A stretch of 13,036 bases of DNA from an uncultured Collinsella sp. (lineage in GTDB: Bacteria; Actinomycetota; Coriobacteriia; Coriobacteriales; Coriobacteriaceae), in contig CABRZN010000049.1 in assembly GCA_902475445.1 (NCBI GenBank), positions 1 through 13,036 on the forward strand, written 5' to 3'. The translations under genes were made by a program, and so were the position numbers. The notes beneath the pieces are model-generated. The model had not been told where the DNA came from. It saw only the letters and a list, made by a program, of their open reading frames with translations, and ran no database searches. Shown here piece by piece: positions 1-7,873 of the stretch (position 1 is its first letter; the number at the start of each line of letters is the position of its first letter).

Positions 1-45
1 CGGAAACCCTCCCGGAGAGACCCAAAAAATTTTTCAAAAAAGTTG

Positions 46-75
46 TTGCGCGCCGGACAGACTTCTGTGTATACT
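46..75 (+). promoter_or_regulatory. Probable promoter of the tRNA-Asp gene
   Basis: A good -10 box, TATACT (70-75), is preceded at 18 bases by a weak -35-like TTGCGC (46-51). Transcription would start near 82, giving a leader of about 40 bases before the mature tRNA at 122. The position directly upstream of a stable RNA gene supports the call; the -35 match is poor, so confidence is moderate. Confidence 0.5.
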
Positions 76-121
76 AATCCCCGCAGCGCACGCGAGCGGA
101 AACAAACGCGAACGTCTGCCT

Positions 122-199
<78 letters not shown>

Positions 200-210
200 A
201 CGCAATTAAA

Positions 211-235
211 GCCACGTCTTCGGACGTGGCTTTTT
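211..235 (+). terminator. Rho-independent terminator of the tRNA-Asp transcript
   Basis: A perfect 8-bp stem GCCACGTC/GACGTGGC (211-218, 223-230) closes a TTCG tetraloop, an especially stable loop. It is followed directly by TTTTT (231-235). It begins 11 bases after the tRNA 3' end. Confidence 0.93.
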
Positions 236-353
236 GCGTTTGATGCACTTTGTTTTGATAGAACGATCGCCCTGGTGCATCTTCGCCCAGAACCCCCGCG
301 CCTTCGGGAACGCAAGTAAAATCTAATGAGTATATCTGTCTGAACAACAGCTT

Positions 354-365
354 TGTTGCGCAACA
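354..365. promoter_or_regulatory. 12-base palindrome, copy 1
   Basis: TGTTGCGCAACA is a perfect palindrome upstream of the Rrf2 gene. The same 12 bases recur at 8580-8591, upstream of the zinc-ribbon protein gene. Sequence and position fit a binding site for a dimeric regulator, but there is no direct evidence for a partner. Confidence 0.35.
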
Positions 366-392
366 CCTGTTCTACGAGACAGGGGGTTAGGT

Positions 393-398
393 TATACT
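393..398 (+). promoter_or_regulatory. Possible -10 box for the Rrf2 gene
   Basis: TATACT, identical to the -10 box proposed for the tRNA-Asp gene, lies in an AT-rich patch. The hexamer 17 bases upstream (TTCTAC) is a poor -35, so this may be an activator-dependent promoter or a chance match. Confidence 0.3.
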
Positions 399-558
399 AA
401 ATTGCACTGTGCGCCGCATCTGATGCATTTCGCTCCAAGCGCGGCACTCAGTGGATATCCGATTTACCATTTGGATGTCCTGGCGGTCATTTAGCGTCTC
501 GACACAAGCTCGGCCCCGGAGCTCGTTCGAGCTGTTCGTATTCCTTGAAAGGGGAAAA

Positions 559-1044
559 ATGGACATATCGAGGAAGACTGATTACGCCCTTCGTATGCTG
601 GCGATGCTTGCTGAGGATCCGGAGTGTTTGCTTTCTGTTCGCACCGCTGCCGAAGAGGTCAATGTTCCGTATTCGTTTGCCCGCTCGATTCAGCACGGTT
701 TGGTCCAGGCCGGTATTGTGGAGAGCCTGCGTGGCGTCCACGGTGGCATGCGTCTCAAGGTCAGTCCGGACGACGTCACTATCCGCCAGGTCGTCGAGGC
801 CGTTCAGGGTCCTATGGTTATGAACGATTGCACCGCGCCCGATGGTGACTGTGCGCGCATGGGCGCGTGCTGCTATCATCCCCTGTGGGCCGGAGCTCAG
901 GCGTTGATGCGCGACTACCTCGATTCCGTTTCGCTCGGCGACATCGTCGCTCACCGCCAGTTCCCGGCCGTCGATCCCAAGTTCGCCGACCGCGAAGCGT
1001 TTCCCGAGTACGCCACCTGCGCGTGCGCTTACCGGGAGGAATAG
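559..1044 (+). CDS. Rrf2/IscR-family Fe-S transcriptional regulator
   Basis: This 161-residue protein has the size and layout of Rrf2-family repressors. Residues 1-70 form a winged helix, opening with the typical SRKTDYALRML and containing the wing signature GVHGGMRL (59-66). Cys91, Cys98 and Cys104 are spaced like the [2Fe-2S] ligands of IscR and NsrR, and His107 sits where IscR has its histidine ligand, so the protein probably senses Fe-S status, nitric oxide or redox state. The C-terminus adds an unusual Cys-Ala-Cys (155-157 region). An ATG start at 559 is chosen because the family motif begins there and GAAAGGGG lies just upstream; the reading frame is open from 451 but that extension is not family-like. 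The glycosylase gene follows after 21 bases and is probably co-transcribed. Which subfamily (IscR, NsrR or other) it belongs to cannot be told from sequence alone. Confidence 0.92.
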   Translation: MDISRKTDYALRMLAMLAEDPECLLSVRTAAEEVNVPYSFARSIQHGLVQAGIVESLRGVHGGMRLKVSPDDVTIRQVVEAVQGPMVMNDCTAPDGDCARMGACCYHPLWAGAQALMRDYLDSVSLGDIVAHRQFPAVDPKFADREAFPEYATCACAYREE

Positions 1045-1065
1045 CGCCGCATAAGGAGCATAGCC

Positions 1066-1971
1066 ATGATTCAGGACCCCTTTCGTTCGATGATTCGTTC
1101 GGAAGGGGTCCTGCGTTATCGCGACCTTCCGTGGCGCCGCACACGCGATCCGTACATCATTTGGCTTTCTGAGGTCATGCTGCAGCAAACGCAGGTTCCG
1201 CGTGTGGAGGCGCGCATGCCGGTGTGGCTCGATCGTTTTCCGACCGTGCAGGCGCTTGCCCAGGCCGCGCCTTCCGATGTTTTGGACGCTTGGCAGGGGA
1301 TGGGCTACAACCGACGCGCTCTGGCGCTCCACAAGGCCGCTCAGCGCGTTGTAGAGGACTGGGACGGGGAGTTTCCACACGAGACGCGTGACTTGGTCGC
1401 TCTGCCTGGTATTGGCCCGGCAACGGCGCAGGGTATCCGGTCGTTTGCGTTTGATCTTCCGGGCGTGTATCTGGAGACCAATGTGCGCACGGTCTTTTTG
1501 CATCATTTCTTTCCCGATGTGCCGGCCGTTCCCGATCGCGAACTGGTGCCGCTGATCCAAGCTGCCTGTCCGGCGGCCCCCGGTGCGGCGGCGGACGAGA
1601 TCGCGCCCTTTGCCGCGCCTCAAGACGATGCCGACACGCCGCGCGCGTGGTATTACGCATTGCTGGATTACGGCGCGTATCTTAAAAAGACACTGCCCAA
1701 TCCGTCCAGGCGGTCGGCGGGCTATAGTCGTCAGTCCAAGTTTGAGGGCTCGCGTCGCCAAAAGCGCGCGCATATCGTGCGTATGTTGCTGGCAGCGCGC
1801 GATGGGCAGCCGGCGGGGATTACGCTTGCTGATGCCGTGGTGGGCGTTAACGAGATGGAAGCGGCAGCTGGGCGTGGGCCGGTCGAGTGCGACTTGATCG
1901 CGGGCATTCTAGCTGACCTGGAGCGCGAGGGCTTTTGCCGAGCCGAGGACGATCGTTGGTTGAGTGTGTAG
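1066..1971 (+). CDS. MutY-like HhH-GPD DNA glycosylase lacking the Fe-S cluster
   Basis: This 301-residue protein is a helix-hairpin-helix DNA glycosylase of the MutY group, which removes adenine opposite oxidised guanine. LPWR (21-24) and WLSEVMLQQTQV (33-44) match MutY and keep the glutamate (Glu36) corresponding to E. coli Glu37. The hairpin motif LPGIGPATA lies at 113-121. Two differences stand out. The catalytic-Asp segment reads LETNV (136-140), with Glu137 in place of Asp. The four-Cys cluster motif is absent: DYGAYLKK is followed by a basic Arg/Lys/Ser segment (208-234). A Pro/Ala/Asp-rich insert lies at about 168-191, and the last ~60 residues look like a winged helix. I recall a family of such proteins in anaerobes and archaea, sometimes labelled as A/G-specific glycosylase or HesB-like; its substrate is unclear to me. 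AAGGAG (1053-1058) supports the ATG at 1066. Confidence 0.88.
   Translation: MIQDPFRSMIRSEGVLRYRDLPWRRTRDPYIIWLSEVMLQQTQVPRVEARMPVWLDRFPTVQALAQAAPSDVLDAWQGMGYNRRALALHKAAQRVVEDWDGEFPHETRDLVALPGIGPATAQGIRSFAFDLPGVYLETNVRTVFLHHFFPDVPAVPDRELVPLIQAACPAAPGAAADEIAPFAAPQDDADTPRAWYYALLDYGAYLKKTLPNPSRRSAGYSRQSKFEGSRRQKRAHIVRMLLAARDGQPAGITLADAVVGVNEMEAAAGRGPVECDLIAGILADLEREGFCRAEDDRWLSV
1072..1113 (+). repeat. 14-bp hairpin inside the start of the MutY-like gene
   Basis: CAGGACCCCTTTCG (1072-1085) pairs with CGGAAGGGGTCCTG (1100-1113), with one T-G wobble and a 14-base loop. The outer 11 pairs are perfect. The stem starts six bases after the initiation codon, within the expected ribosome footprint. No T tract follows, so it is not an ordinary terminator. 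Confidence 0.8.
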
Positions 1972-2085
1972 CCCGCTCAAATCTGAAGAACGGGATTGTA
2001 AGGTTTAAATTCTCGGCTTGAGGGCATCCTAAAGACAAGGTCGCTCAAAGCCTATGGGCGGCACGTGTTGAAGGGAAGTACACCT

Positions 2086-2625
2086 ATGGATTTTGAGAAC
2101 TCTCAGACCAAGAAGAACCTCGAGACTGCTTTTGCCGGTGAGTCCCAGGCACACACCAAGTATCGCTACTATGCATCCAAGGCCAAAAAGGACGGCTACG
2201 TTCAGATCTCGAACATCTTTGCCGAGACGGCTGGCAACGAGTCCGAGCACGCCAAACTGTGGTTTAAGTATCTGCACGATGGCGCCGTCCCCGATACCCT
2301 GGACAATCTGCGCGATGCCGCCGCGGGTGAGAACTACGAGTGGACCACGATGTACGACGAGTTTGCCAAGACCGCCGAGGAAGAGGGCTTTGCCGAGATT
2401 GCCGCAAAGTTCCGTGGTGTCGCCGCAGTCGAGAAGGCCCATGAGGAGCGCTACAACAAGCTCGTCGAGCGCATCGAGTCGGGCGAGGTGTTTGAGCGTG
2501 AGGGCGTGAAGGTGTGGAAGTGCCTGAACTGCGGGCATCTGCACGTTGGTGCCGAGGCGCCTGAGGTGTGCCCGGTGTGCAACCACCCGAAGGCGTACTT
2601 TGAGGAGCAGGTGGTGAACTACTAG
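2086..2625 (+). CDS. rbr: Rubrerythrin
   Basis: This is a 179-residue rubrerythrin, a cytoplasmic peroxidase of anaerobes that reduces hydrogen peroxide with electrons from rubredoxin or NAD(P)H-dependent partners. The four-helix domain carries the di-iron ligand pattern: Glu19, the ExxH pairs Glu52/His55 and Glu116/His119, and Glu82 or Glu85 in the third helix. The C-terminal rubredoxin-like domain has Cys146, Cys149, Cys162 and Cys165, which bind a single iron. Length is normal for the family. The ATG at 2086 is preferred over a GTG at 2065 because AAGGGAAG (2071-2077 region) fits it and the family N-terminus starts here. A 114-base gap separates it from the glycosylase gene, so it probably has its own promoter, although I could not identify one. 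Its mRNA ends in the repeat module described at 2650-2819. Confidence 0.96.
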   Translation: MDFENSQTKKNLETAFAGESQAHTKYRYYASKAKKDGYVQISNIFAETAGNESEHAKLWFKYLHDGAVPDTLDNLRDAAAGENYEWTTMYDEFAKTAEEEGFAEIAAKFRGVAAVEKAHEERYNKLVERIESGEVFEREGVKVWKCLNCGHLHVGAEAPEVCPVCNHPKAYFEEQVVNY

Positions 2626-2649
2626 CGCGTGGCGCTGACATGAGCTGGT

Positions 2650-2729
2650 CCGGGAGGGCGGGATTACCTTCCCTCCCCGCTCACGGCTCCGCAGGGTCGC
2701 GTTGAGGGAAGGTAATCCCGCCCTCCCGG
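2650..2729. repeat. Perfect 26-bp inverted repeat (module copy A hairpin)
   Basis: The left arm (2650-2675, starting CCGGGAGGGCGGG) and the right arm (2704-2729) are exact reverse complements over 26 bases, with a 28-base loop containing GCTCACGGCTCCGCAGGGTC. The stem begins 24 bases after the rubrerythrin stop codon. No T run follows it directly; the strong terminator comes about 50 bases later. Confidence 0.95.
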
Positions 2730-2781
2730 CCCGCGTTGGGTCGTCGCGTGCTCGCTACTGAAAAGCTGATAAGAAGTTTGT

Positions 2782-2811
2782 GTGCCGCCCCTTTTGGGGC
2801 GGCACGTTTTT
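2782..2811 (+). terminator. Rho-independent terminator after rubrerythrin (in module A)
   Basis: GTGCCGCCCC (2782-2791) and GGGGCGGCAC (2796-2805) form a perfect 10-bp GC-rich stem with a TTTT loop, followed by G and TTTTT (2807-2811). Confidence 0.95.
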
Positions 2812-2900
2812 GTATGGGGGCTGGTTGGGACGGTGCCTTTGCTTGGGAGTACACTGGGTAGTGCTTTTGTTTGTTTGCTTCCTGTTGTGGGGTGTTATTT

Positions 2901-3533
2901 ATGGGTAAGAAGTCTCGGGCTCGGGTTGCTGCTGCGGGGACTCGTCTTGATCCTCATCGCGTGGTTGATGAGAGCGGTAAGGCTGCGCGTGCCGATAAGG
3001 AGAAGAAGGTTGGTGCGCATGCTCATCCTGAGTGGGCGCCCCATTTGAATTCGGCTAGTGAGGATTTGACTGCCAAGCTGTTCACGATGGTCGAGGTTAT
3101 CTTGGGCGTGGTGCCCGTGGTGGTCATTGGCTTGTTCTTGGCTTCGAAAGATGCCACGAGTGTCGATAAACTCACCGATGTCTTTTCTCAGGACCCCTCG
3201 ATGGTGGTTACGTTTATCTCTGCGTGCCTGCAGCCGTTTGTGGCGTACATGTTGTACATGATTTATCGCAAATACTGCGAGGGCGACGCTGGTTTTGCCG
3301 CCGGCAACCTGATCGGTCTTTTGTGCTCCGAGATCCTACTGCTCAATATTCCTGGCGTCATCGGCATGGGCATCTTGTTGTGGCGTGTCTGGCGCAATGT
3401 TGCTCCGCACTTTGAGAGCTGGTTGTTTGAGCGCCGTGCAATGGGCGTGCTGGCAGACATCGCGGGCTCGCTCGTGATTCTAGCCTTGGCGTTTATATGC
3501 GCCACCGCCGCCCGAGGTCTCGCGGGCATGTAG
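2901..3533 (+). CDS. Unknown four-helix membrane protein
   Basis: I do not recognise this 210-residue protein. Residues 1-60 are hydrophilic and basic (start MGKKSRARV), presumably cytoplasmic. Four hydrophobic segments follow, at about 61-82, 101-122, 132-160 and 184-204. The third contains Gly-rich NIPGVIGMGILLW, and short charged loops (YRKYCEGD, FERR) separate the helices. No catalytic motif is visible. ATG 2901 is preferred over the upstream in-frame start at 2871 because of GTGGGGTG (2887-2894) six bases before it, though this is a weak ribosome binding site. The gene sits alone between the two copies of the hairpin/terminator module, so it is bounded by terminators on both sides. The early codons are richer in T-ending codons than neighbouring genes. 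Confidence 0.75.
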   Translation: MGKKSRARVAAAGTRLDPHRVVDESGKAARADKEKKVGAHAHPEWAPHLNSASEDLTAKLFTMVEVILGVVPVVVIGLFLASKDATSVDKLTDVFSQDPSMVVTFISACLQPFVAYMLYMIYRKYCEGDAGFAAGNLIGLLCSEILLLNIPGVIGMGILLWRVWRNVAPHFESWLFERRAMGVLADIAGSLVILALAFICATAARGLAGM

Positions 3534-3554
3534 TCTGTCCTCACCGACCACGGA

Positions 3555-3632
3555 GCGCAGGGCGGGGAAACCTTTCCCTCTCGCTCACGGCTTCGCAGAG
3601 TCGCGCGAGGCAAAGGTTTCCCCGCCCCGCGC
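3555..3632. repeat. Imperfect long inverted repeat (module copy B hairpin)
   Basis: A perfect 16-bp core GGGCGGGGAAACCTTT (3560-3575) pairs with 3612-3627. It is extended outward by GCGC/GCGC (3555-3558 with 3629-3632) across one mismatch, and inward by CCTC/GAGG and CGC/GCG across single mismatches. The loop contains GCTCACGGCTTCGCAGAGTC, nearly identical to copy A. The hairpin starts about 22 bases after the stop codon of the membrane protein gene. Confidence 0.92.
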
Positions 3633-3685
3633 CCCGGCTTTGGGTCGTCGCGTGCTCGTTACAGAAAAGCTGATAATAAGTTTGT

Positions 3686-3713
3686 GTGCCGCCCCTTTGG
3701 GGCGGCACTTTTT
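3686..3713 (+). terminator. Rho-independent terminator after the membrane protein (in module B)
   Basis: GTGCCGCCCC (3686-3695) and GGGGCGGCAC (3699-3708) form the same 10-bp stem as in module A, here with a TTT loop, followed directly by TTTTT (3709-3713). Confidence 0.95.
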
Positions 3714-3966
3714 GTGTGGGGTCCCGGTCTCCACAATTTTCGTCAAGTTTTTGGTTAGATTTTGGTCAGTTGGCGTAAGGGTGGAAGGCCAAAAGATTGC
3801 TGGCGAAAAAAGCTCAGAGAAAGTGCTGGTAGGGGAGTTGTTGAGCTTTTCGACAGCTTTTGGGCAAAAGAAACTTTGTGGCTATTGCCAGCGATTGCAT
3901 TGTCGCGGTCATGGTGGTGCGGGATGCTGGTCGTAAGCGTCGAATGCTCCGATTTTGGAGGCCAGC

Positions 3967-4401
3967 ATGGATCTGTTTCTTGAGACTCCGCAGCAACAAG
4001 CTGAGCGCATGCTGCGTCAGCAGCAACGACTCATGGAGATGCAAATGCAAGGGGCGGCAGCCCGGCCCTTTGCGCAAAATGTCGTGCCCGCTGCTGTACC
4101 TGCGGCTGTGCCCGGGTGTGAATCGGCGCCAGAGGCCTATTCCGTACAGCAAGATTCATATGCGCAGGAGCTCGCGTTCGATAAACGTCGTGCGCGTCAC
4201 CGTCGCTGGGCCCAGCGCCTGCGTACGCTGGCGATGATCGTGCTGATTCCGCTGGGGCTCGCGACAATCTTCTTGGCCTCATATGCCCTCACGTGCATCC
4301 TCAACGGCGCCTCGCCCAATGAGGTACTTCAGCACTTGGCAGCTCTTGGTCAGCGCTTGGGGGATGTCGCAGCAACCATCCGCGCCAGCTGGGAGAGCTA
4401 G
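3967..4401 (+). CDS. Unknown small protein with one membrane helix
   Basis: I do not recognise this 144-residue protein. The first ~30 residues are rich in Gln, Met, Glu and Arg and look helical (TPQQQAERMLRQQQRLMEMQ). A Pro/Ala/Val-rich linker follows, then a strongly basic patch (DKRRARHRRWAQR, just before residue 85) and one hydrophobic segment at about 85-110. The C-terminal ~35 residues are mildly amphipathic. The basic patch before the helix predicts the N-terminus inside the cell. ATG 3967 is chosen because GGAGG (3957-3961) lies five bases upstream; a TTG at 3955 overlaps that site and is unlikely. The 250 bases before it hold no gene. It is followed after 123 bases by rmuC, with no terminator seen between, so co-transcription is possible. 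Confidence 0.75.
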   Translation: MDLFLETPQQQAERMLRQQQRLMEMQMQGAAARPFAQNVVPAAVPAAVPGCESAPEAYSVQQDSYAQELAFDKRRARHRRWAQRLRTLAMIVLIPLGLATIFLASYALTCILNGASPNEVLQHLAALGQRLGDVAATIRASWES

Positions 4402-4524
4402 CGGACCAGCACCCATAGCGCAAAGGTAACTTGTCTGCGCTCGATTGGACATGAGCTGCGTTTGACAGGGTAAGATTGATCGCGGTTTTGATTGGTGCTC
4501 GATTGGGTTTGTTGGGCGGAGTTT

Positions 4525-5880
4525 ATGTCTGCTATTGATATTGTGCTTGTTGTGATCGCCTTGGTGGCGGTGGGGGTTGCTGTGGCTTGCGCCCTCCAGC
4601 TCAAGAGCCTGCGTGCCGAGTTGCGGGAGCGTGGCGACAGTAGCGCGGAAACGCTGGCAGCACTCGAGCAGGCCAACAACGCGCTCGATGCCCTGAACGT
4701 CGCGCTGGCCGAAACTCGCCGCACGGCCAATGCCATCGCGCAGCAGCAGACGACAGATGCGGCCGTGGAGCAGCAACGTTACCTGACCATCGCACGTGAG
4801 TTTTCGCAAGCTGGTGACCGGATGGATGACCTGCGCCGCGAGACGGCCCAACAGCTCGGTGCCAACCGCGAGGGTATCGAGCATCGCCTGGACAAGGTGC
4901 GCGAAACGGTCGATGCTCAGCTGGGCGCCATCCGCAAAGACAACAACGTGCAGCTCGATCAAATGCGTGCGACGGTGGACGAGAAGCTCTCCCGCACGCT
5001 CAACGACCGACTGTCGGCATCGTTTAAGCAGGTGAGCGACCAGCTCGAGGCTGTGTACAAGGGTTTGGGCGATATGCAGTCCATTGCTACCGGCGTGGGC
5101 GACCTTAAGCGCGTGCTGGGCAACGTGAAGGCGCGTGGCATTTTGGGCGAGGTGCAGCTGGGTGCAATTCTGGCGGACATCCTTACGCCCGACCAGTATC
5201 TGGAAAACGTCGCCACCAAGCCCGGCGCCTCGGAGCGCGTTGAGTTTGCCGTCAAGCTGCCGGTGGACGAGGGCGACCCCGTGCTGCTGCCGATTGACTC
5301 CAAGTTTCCGGGCGACGCGTACGAGCACTTGCTCGACGCGCAGGAGTCGGGCGATGCGGAGACCGTGGCGGCTGCGCGCAAGACGCTCGACACCATGGTC
5401 AAGCGCGAGGCCAAGGACATCTGCGAAAAGTACCTGAGTGTGCCGGCAACGACCAACTTTGGCATCATGTTCGTTCCGTTTGAGGGACTGTACGCCGAGG
5501 TCGTCAGCCGCCCCGGGCTTATCGAGACCCTGGGCCGCGACTATCACGTCAACGTTGCCGGTCCCAGCACCATGGCGGCCATCCTCAACAGTCTGCAGAT
5601 GAGCTATCAGACGTTTAAGCTGCAAAAACGTACCGACGACGTGCTGCGCGTGCTCTCCGCCGTCAAGGCCGAGCTGCCGCGCTATCAAAAGGCACTGCGC
5701 CGCGCCCAGCAGCAGATCGAGACCGCGGGCAAAACGGTCGAGGGCATCATCACCACGCGCACCAACGTCATGGAGCGCAAGCTCAAGGACATCGACGCGC
5801 TGGAAGATACCGAACAAGCCGATGAGATCTTGGGACTCACGCCCGCGGACCTTCTCACAGACCAAGAAGACGAGGACTAA
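4525..5880 (+). CDS. rmuC: DNA recombination protein RmuC
   Basis: This 451-residue protein has the full RmuC architecture: an N-terminal membrane anchor (about 4-24), a long coiled-coil region (about 28-190) and the conserved RmuC domain. Visible signatures are LGNVKARGILGEVQLG (around 203-212), LPIDSKFPGDAYEHL (Asp258, Lys260), FVPFEGLYAEVV and STMAAILNSLQMSYQTFKL. RmuC proteins are predicted nucleases that limit inversions between short inverted repeats; the Glu and Asp-x-Lys motifs fit a restriction-endonuclease-like fold. The C-terminus is acidic (DQEDED). ATG 4525 gives the proper membrane anchor, with GGAG (4518-4521) close upstream; the frame is open further upstream but that adds no family sequence. 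A TTGACA lies at 4462-4467 without a clear -10 partner. The window itself has long inverted repeats nearby, which may be coincidence. Confidence 0.95.
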   Translation: MSAIDIVLVVIALVAVGVAVACALQLKSLRAELRERGDSSAETLAALEQANNALDALNVALAETRRTANAIAQQQTTDAAVEQQRYLTIAREFSQAGDRMDDLRRETAQQLGANREGIEHRLDKVRETVDAQLGAIRKDNNVQLDQMRATVDEKLSRTLNDRLSASFKQVSDQLEAVYKGLGDMQSIATGVGDLKRVLGNVKARGILGEVQLGAILADILTPDQYLENVATKPGASERVEFAVKLPVDEGDPVLLPIDSKFPGDAYEHLLDAQESGDAETVAAARKTLDTMVKREAKDICEKYLSVPATTNFGIMFVPFEGLYAEVVSRPGLIETLGRDYHVNVAGPSTMAAILNSLQMSYQTFKLQKRTDDVLRVLSAVKAELPRYQKALRRAQQQIETAGKTVEGIITTRTNVMERKLKDIDALEDTEQADEILGLTPADLLTDQEDED

Positions 5881-5891
5881 TTGCAACAAGA

Positions 5892-5932
5892 CGGCGGGGT
5901 GCCGGCGTAAACGCGGGTGCCCCGCTGCTTTT
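5892..5932 (+). terminator. Probable terminator after rmuC
   Basis: GCGGGG (5894-5899) pairs with CCCCGC (5920-5925), and an inner GCG/CGC stem closes a TAAA loop. The hairpin is followed by TGC and TTTT (5929-5932). The interrupted T tract makes it weaker than the other terminators here. Confidence 0.6.
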
Positions 5933-6007
5933 CGCATCGCGCTTGCCTGAAGTGTGCTCCAATGTGCAACAATGGCGTTTCGCCCCATCAGACGCGAAAG
6001 GAAGCCC

Positions 6008-7810
<1,803 letters not shown>

Positions 7811-7873
7811 GCGTTTCGGACGTGGGACAATTGTGCCCATAAGTTTATTGTGCCGTTGAGCCGAGGAGTCGTT

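Larger units (their letters stand above)
236..558. other. Gene-free stretch between tRNA-Asp and the Rrf2 gene
   Basis: No convincing coding region was found on either strand of this 323-base stretch. It contains a 12-base palindrome (354-365), a TATACT hexamer at 393-398 that could be a -10 box for the Rrf2 gene (no convincing -35 at the right distance), and two mutually exclusive short inverted repeats, AGCTC/GAGCT (507-511 with 519-523) and AGCTCG/CGAGCT (520-525 with 528-533), just upstream of the Rrf2 ribosome binding site. If transcription begins after 398, the Rrf2 mRNA has an untranslated leader of about 150 bases. Confidence 0.6.
2650..2819 (+). repeat. Hairpin-plus-terminator module, copy A
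   Basis: This ~170-base unit begins with the long hairpin, continues with GGGTCGTCGCGTGCTCG (from 2738) and AAAAGCTGATAAGAAGTTTG (2761-2780), and ends with a GC-rich terminator. Copy B at 3555-3719 has the same order. The tract after the hairpin differs at only about five positions out of roughly 80, and the hairpin loops are nearly the same. Sequence similarity stops just before the hairpin and just after the terminator T tract, which defines the unit. Confidence 0.85.
3555..3719 (+). repeat. Hairpin-plus-terminator module, copy B
   Basis: This is the second copy of the unit at 2650-2819, in the same orientation and at nearly the same distance from the preceding stop codon. The tract GGGTCGTCGCGTGCTCG (3642-3658) and AAAAGCTGATAATAAGTTTG (3665-3684) match copy A almost base for base. 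The hairpin arms differ in sequence but remain self-complementary. Confidence 0.85.

Noticed and set aside
451..558. N-terminal extension of the Rrf2 protein
   Set aside because: The family N-terminus begins at the ATG at 559, which has its own ribosome binding site. The upstream residues show no family resemblance.
487..1773. A 428-codon open frame on the minus strand
   Set aside because: It covers the Rrf2 and MutY-like genes in antisense, shows no protein motif, and has no sensible ribosome binding site or boundary.
2018..2048. TTGAG/CTCAA inverted repeat and TTGTAA as promoter or operator of rubrerythrin
   Set aside because: Matches are short, and no -35/-10 pair with suitable spacing was found.
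3640..3936. A 98-codon open frame beginning inside module B
   Set aside because: It starts within the repeat module, passes through the terminator hairpin, and has low-complexity, motif-free sequence.
4462..4492. TTGACA with TTTGAT as rmuC promoter
   Set aside because: The -35 is perfect but the spacing to TTTGAT is 19 bases and the -10 match is weak. It was not listed as a feature.
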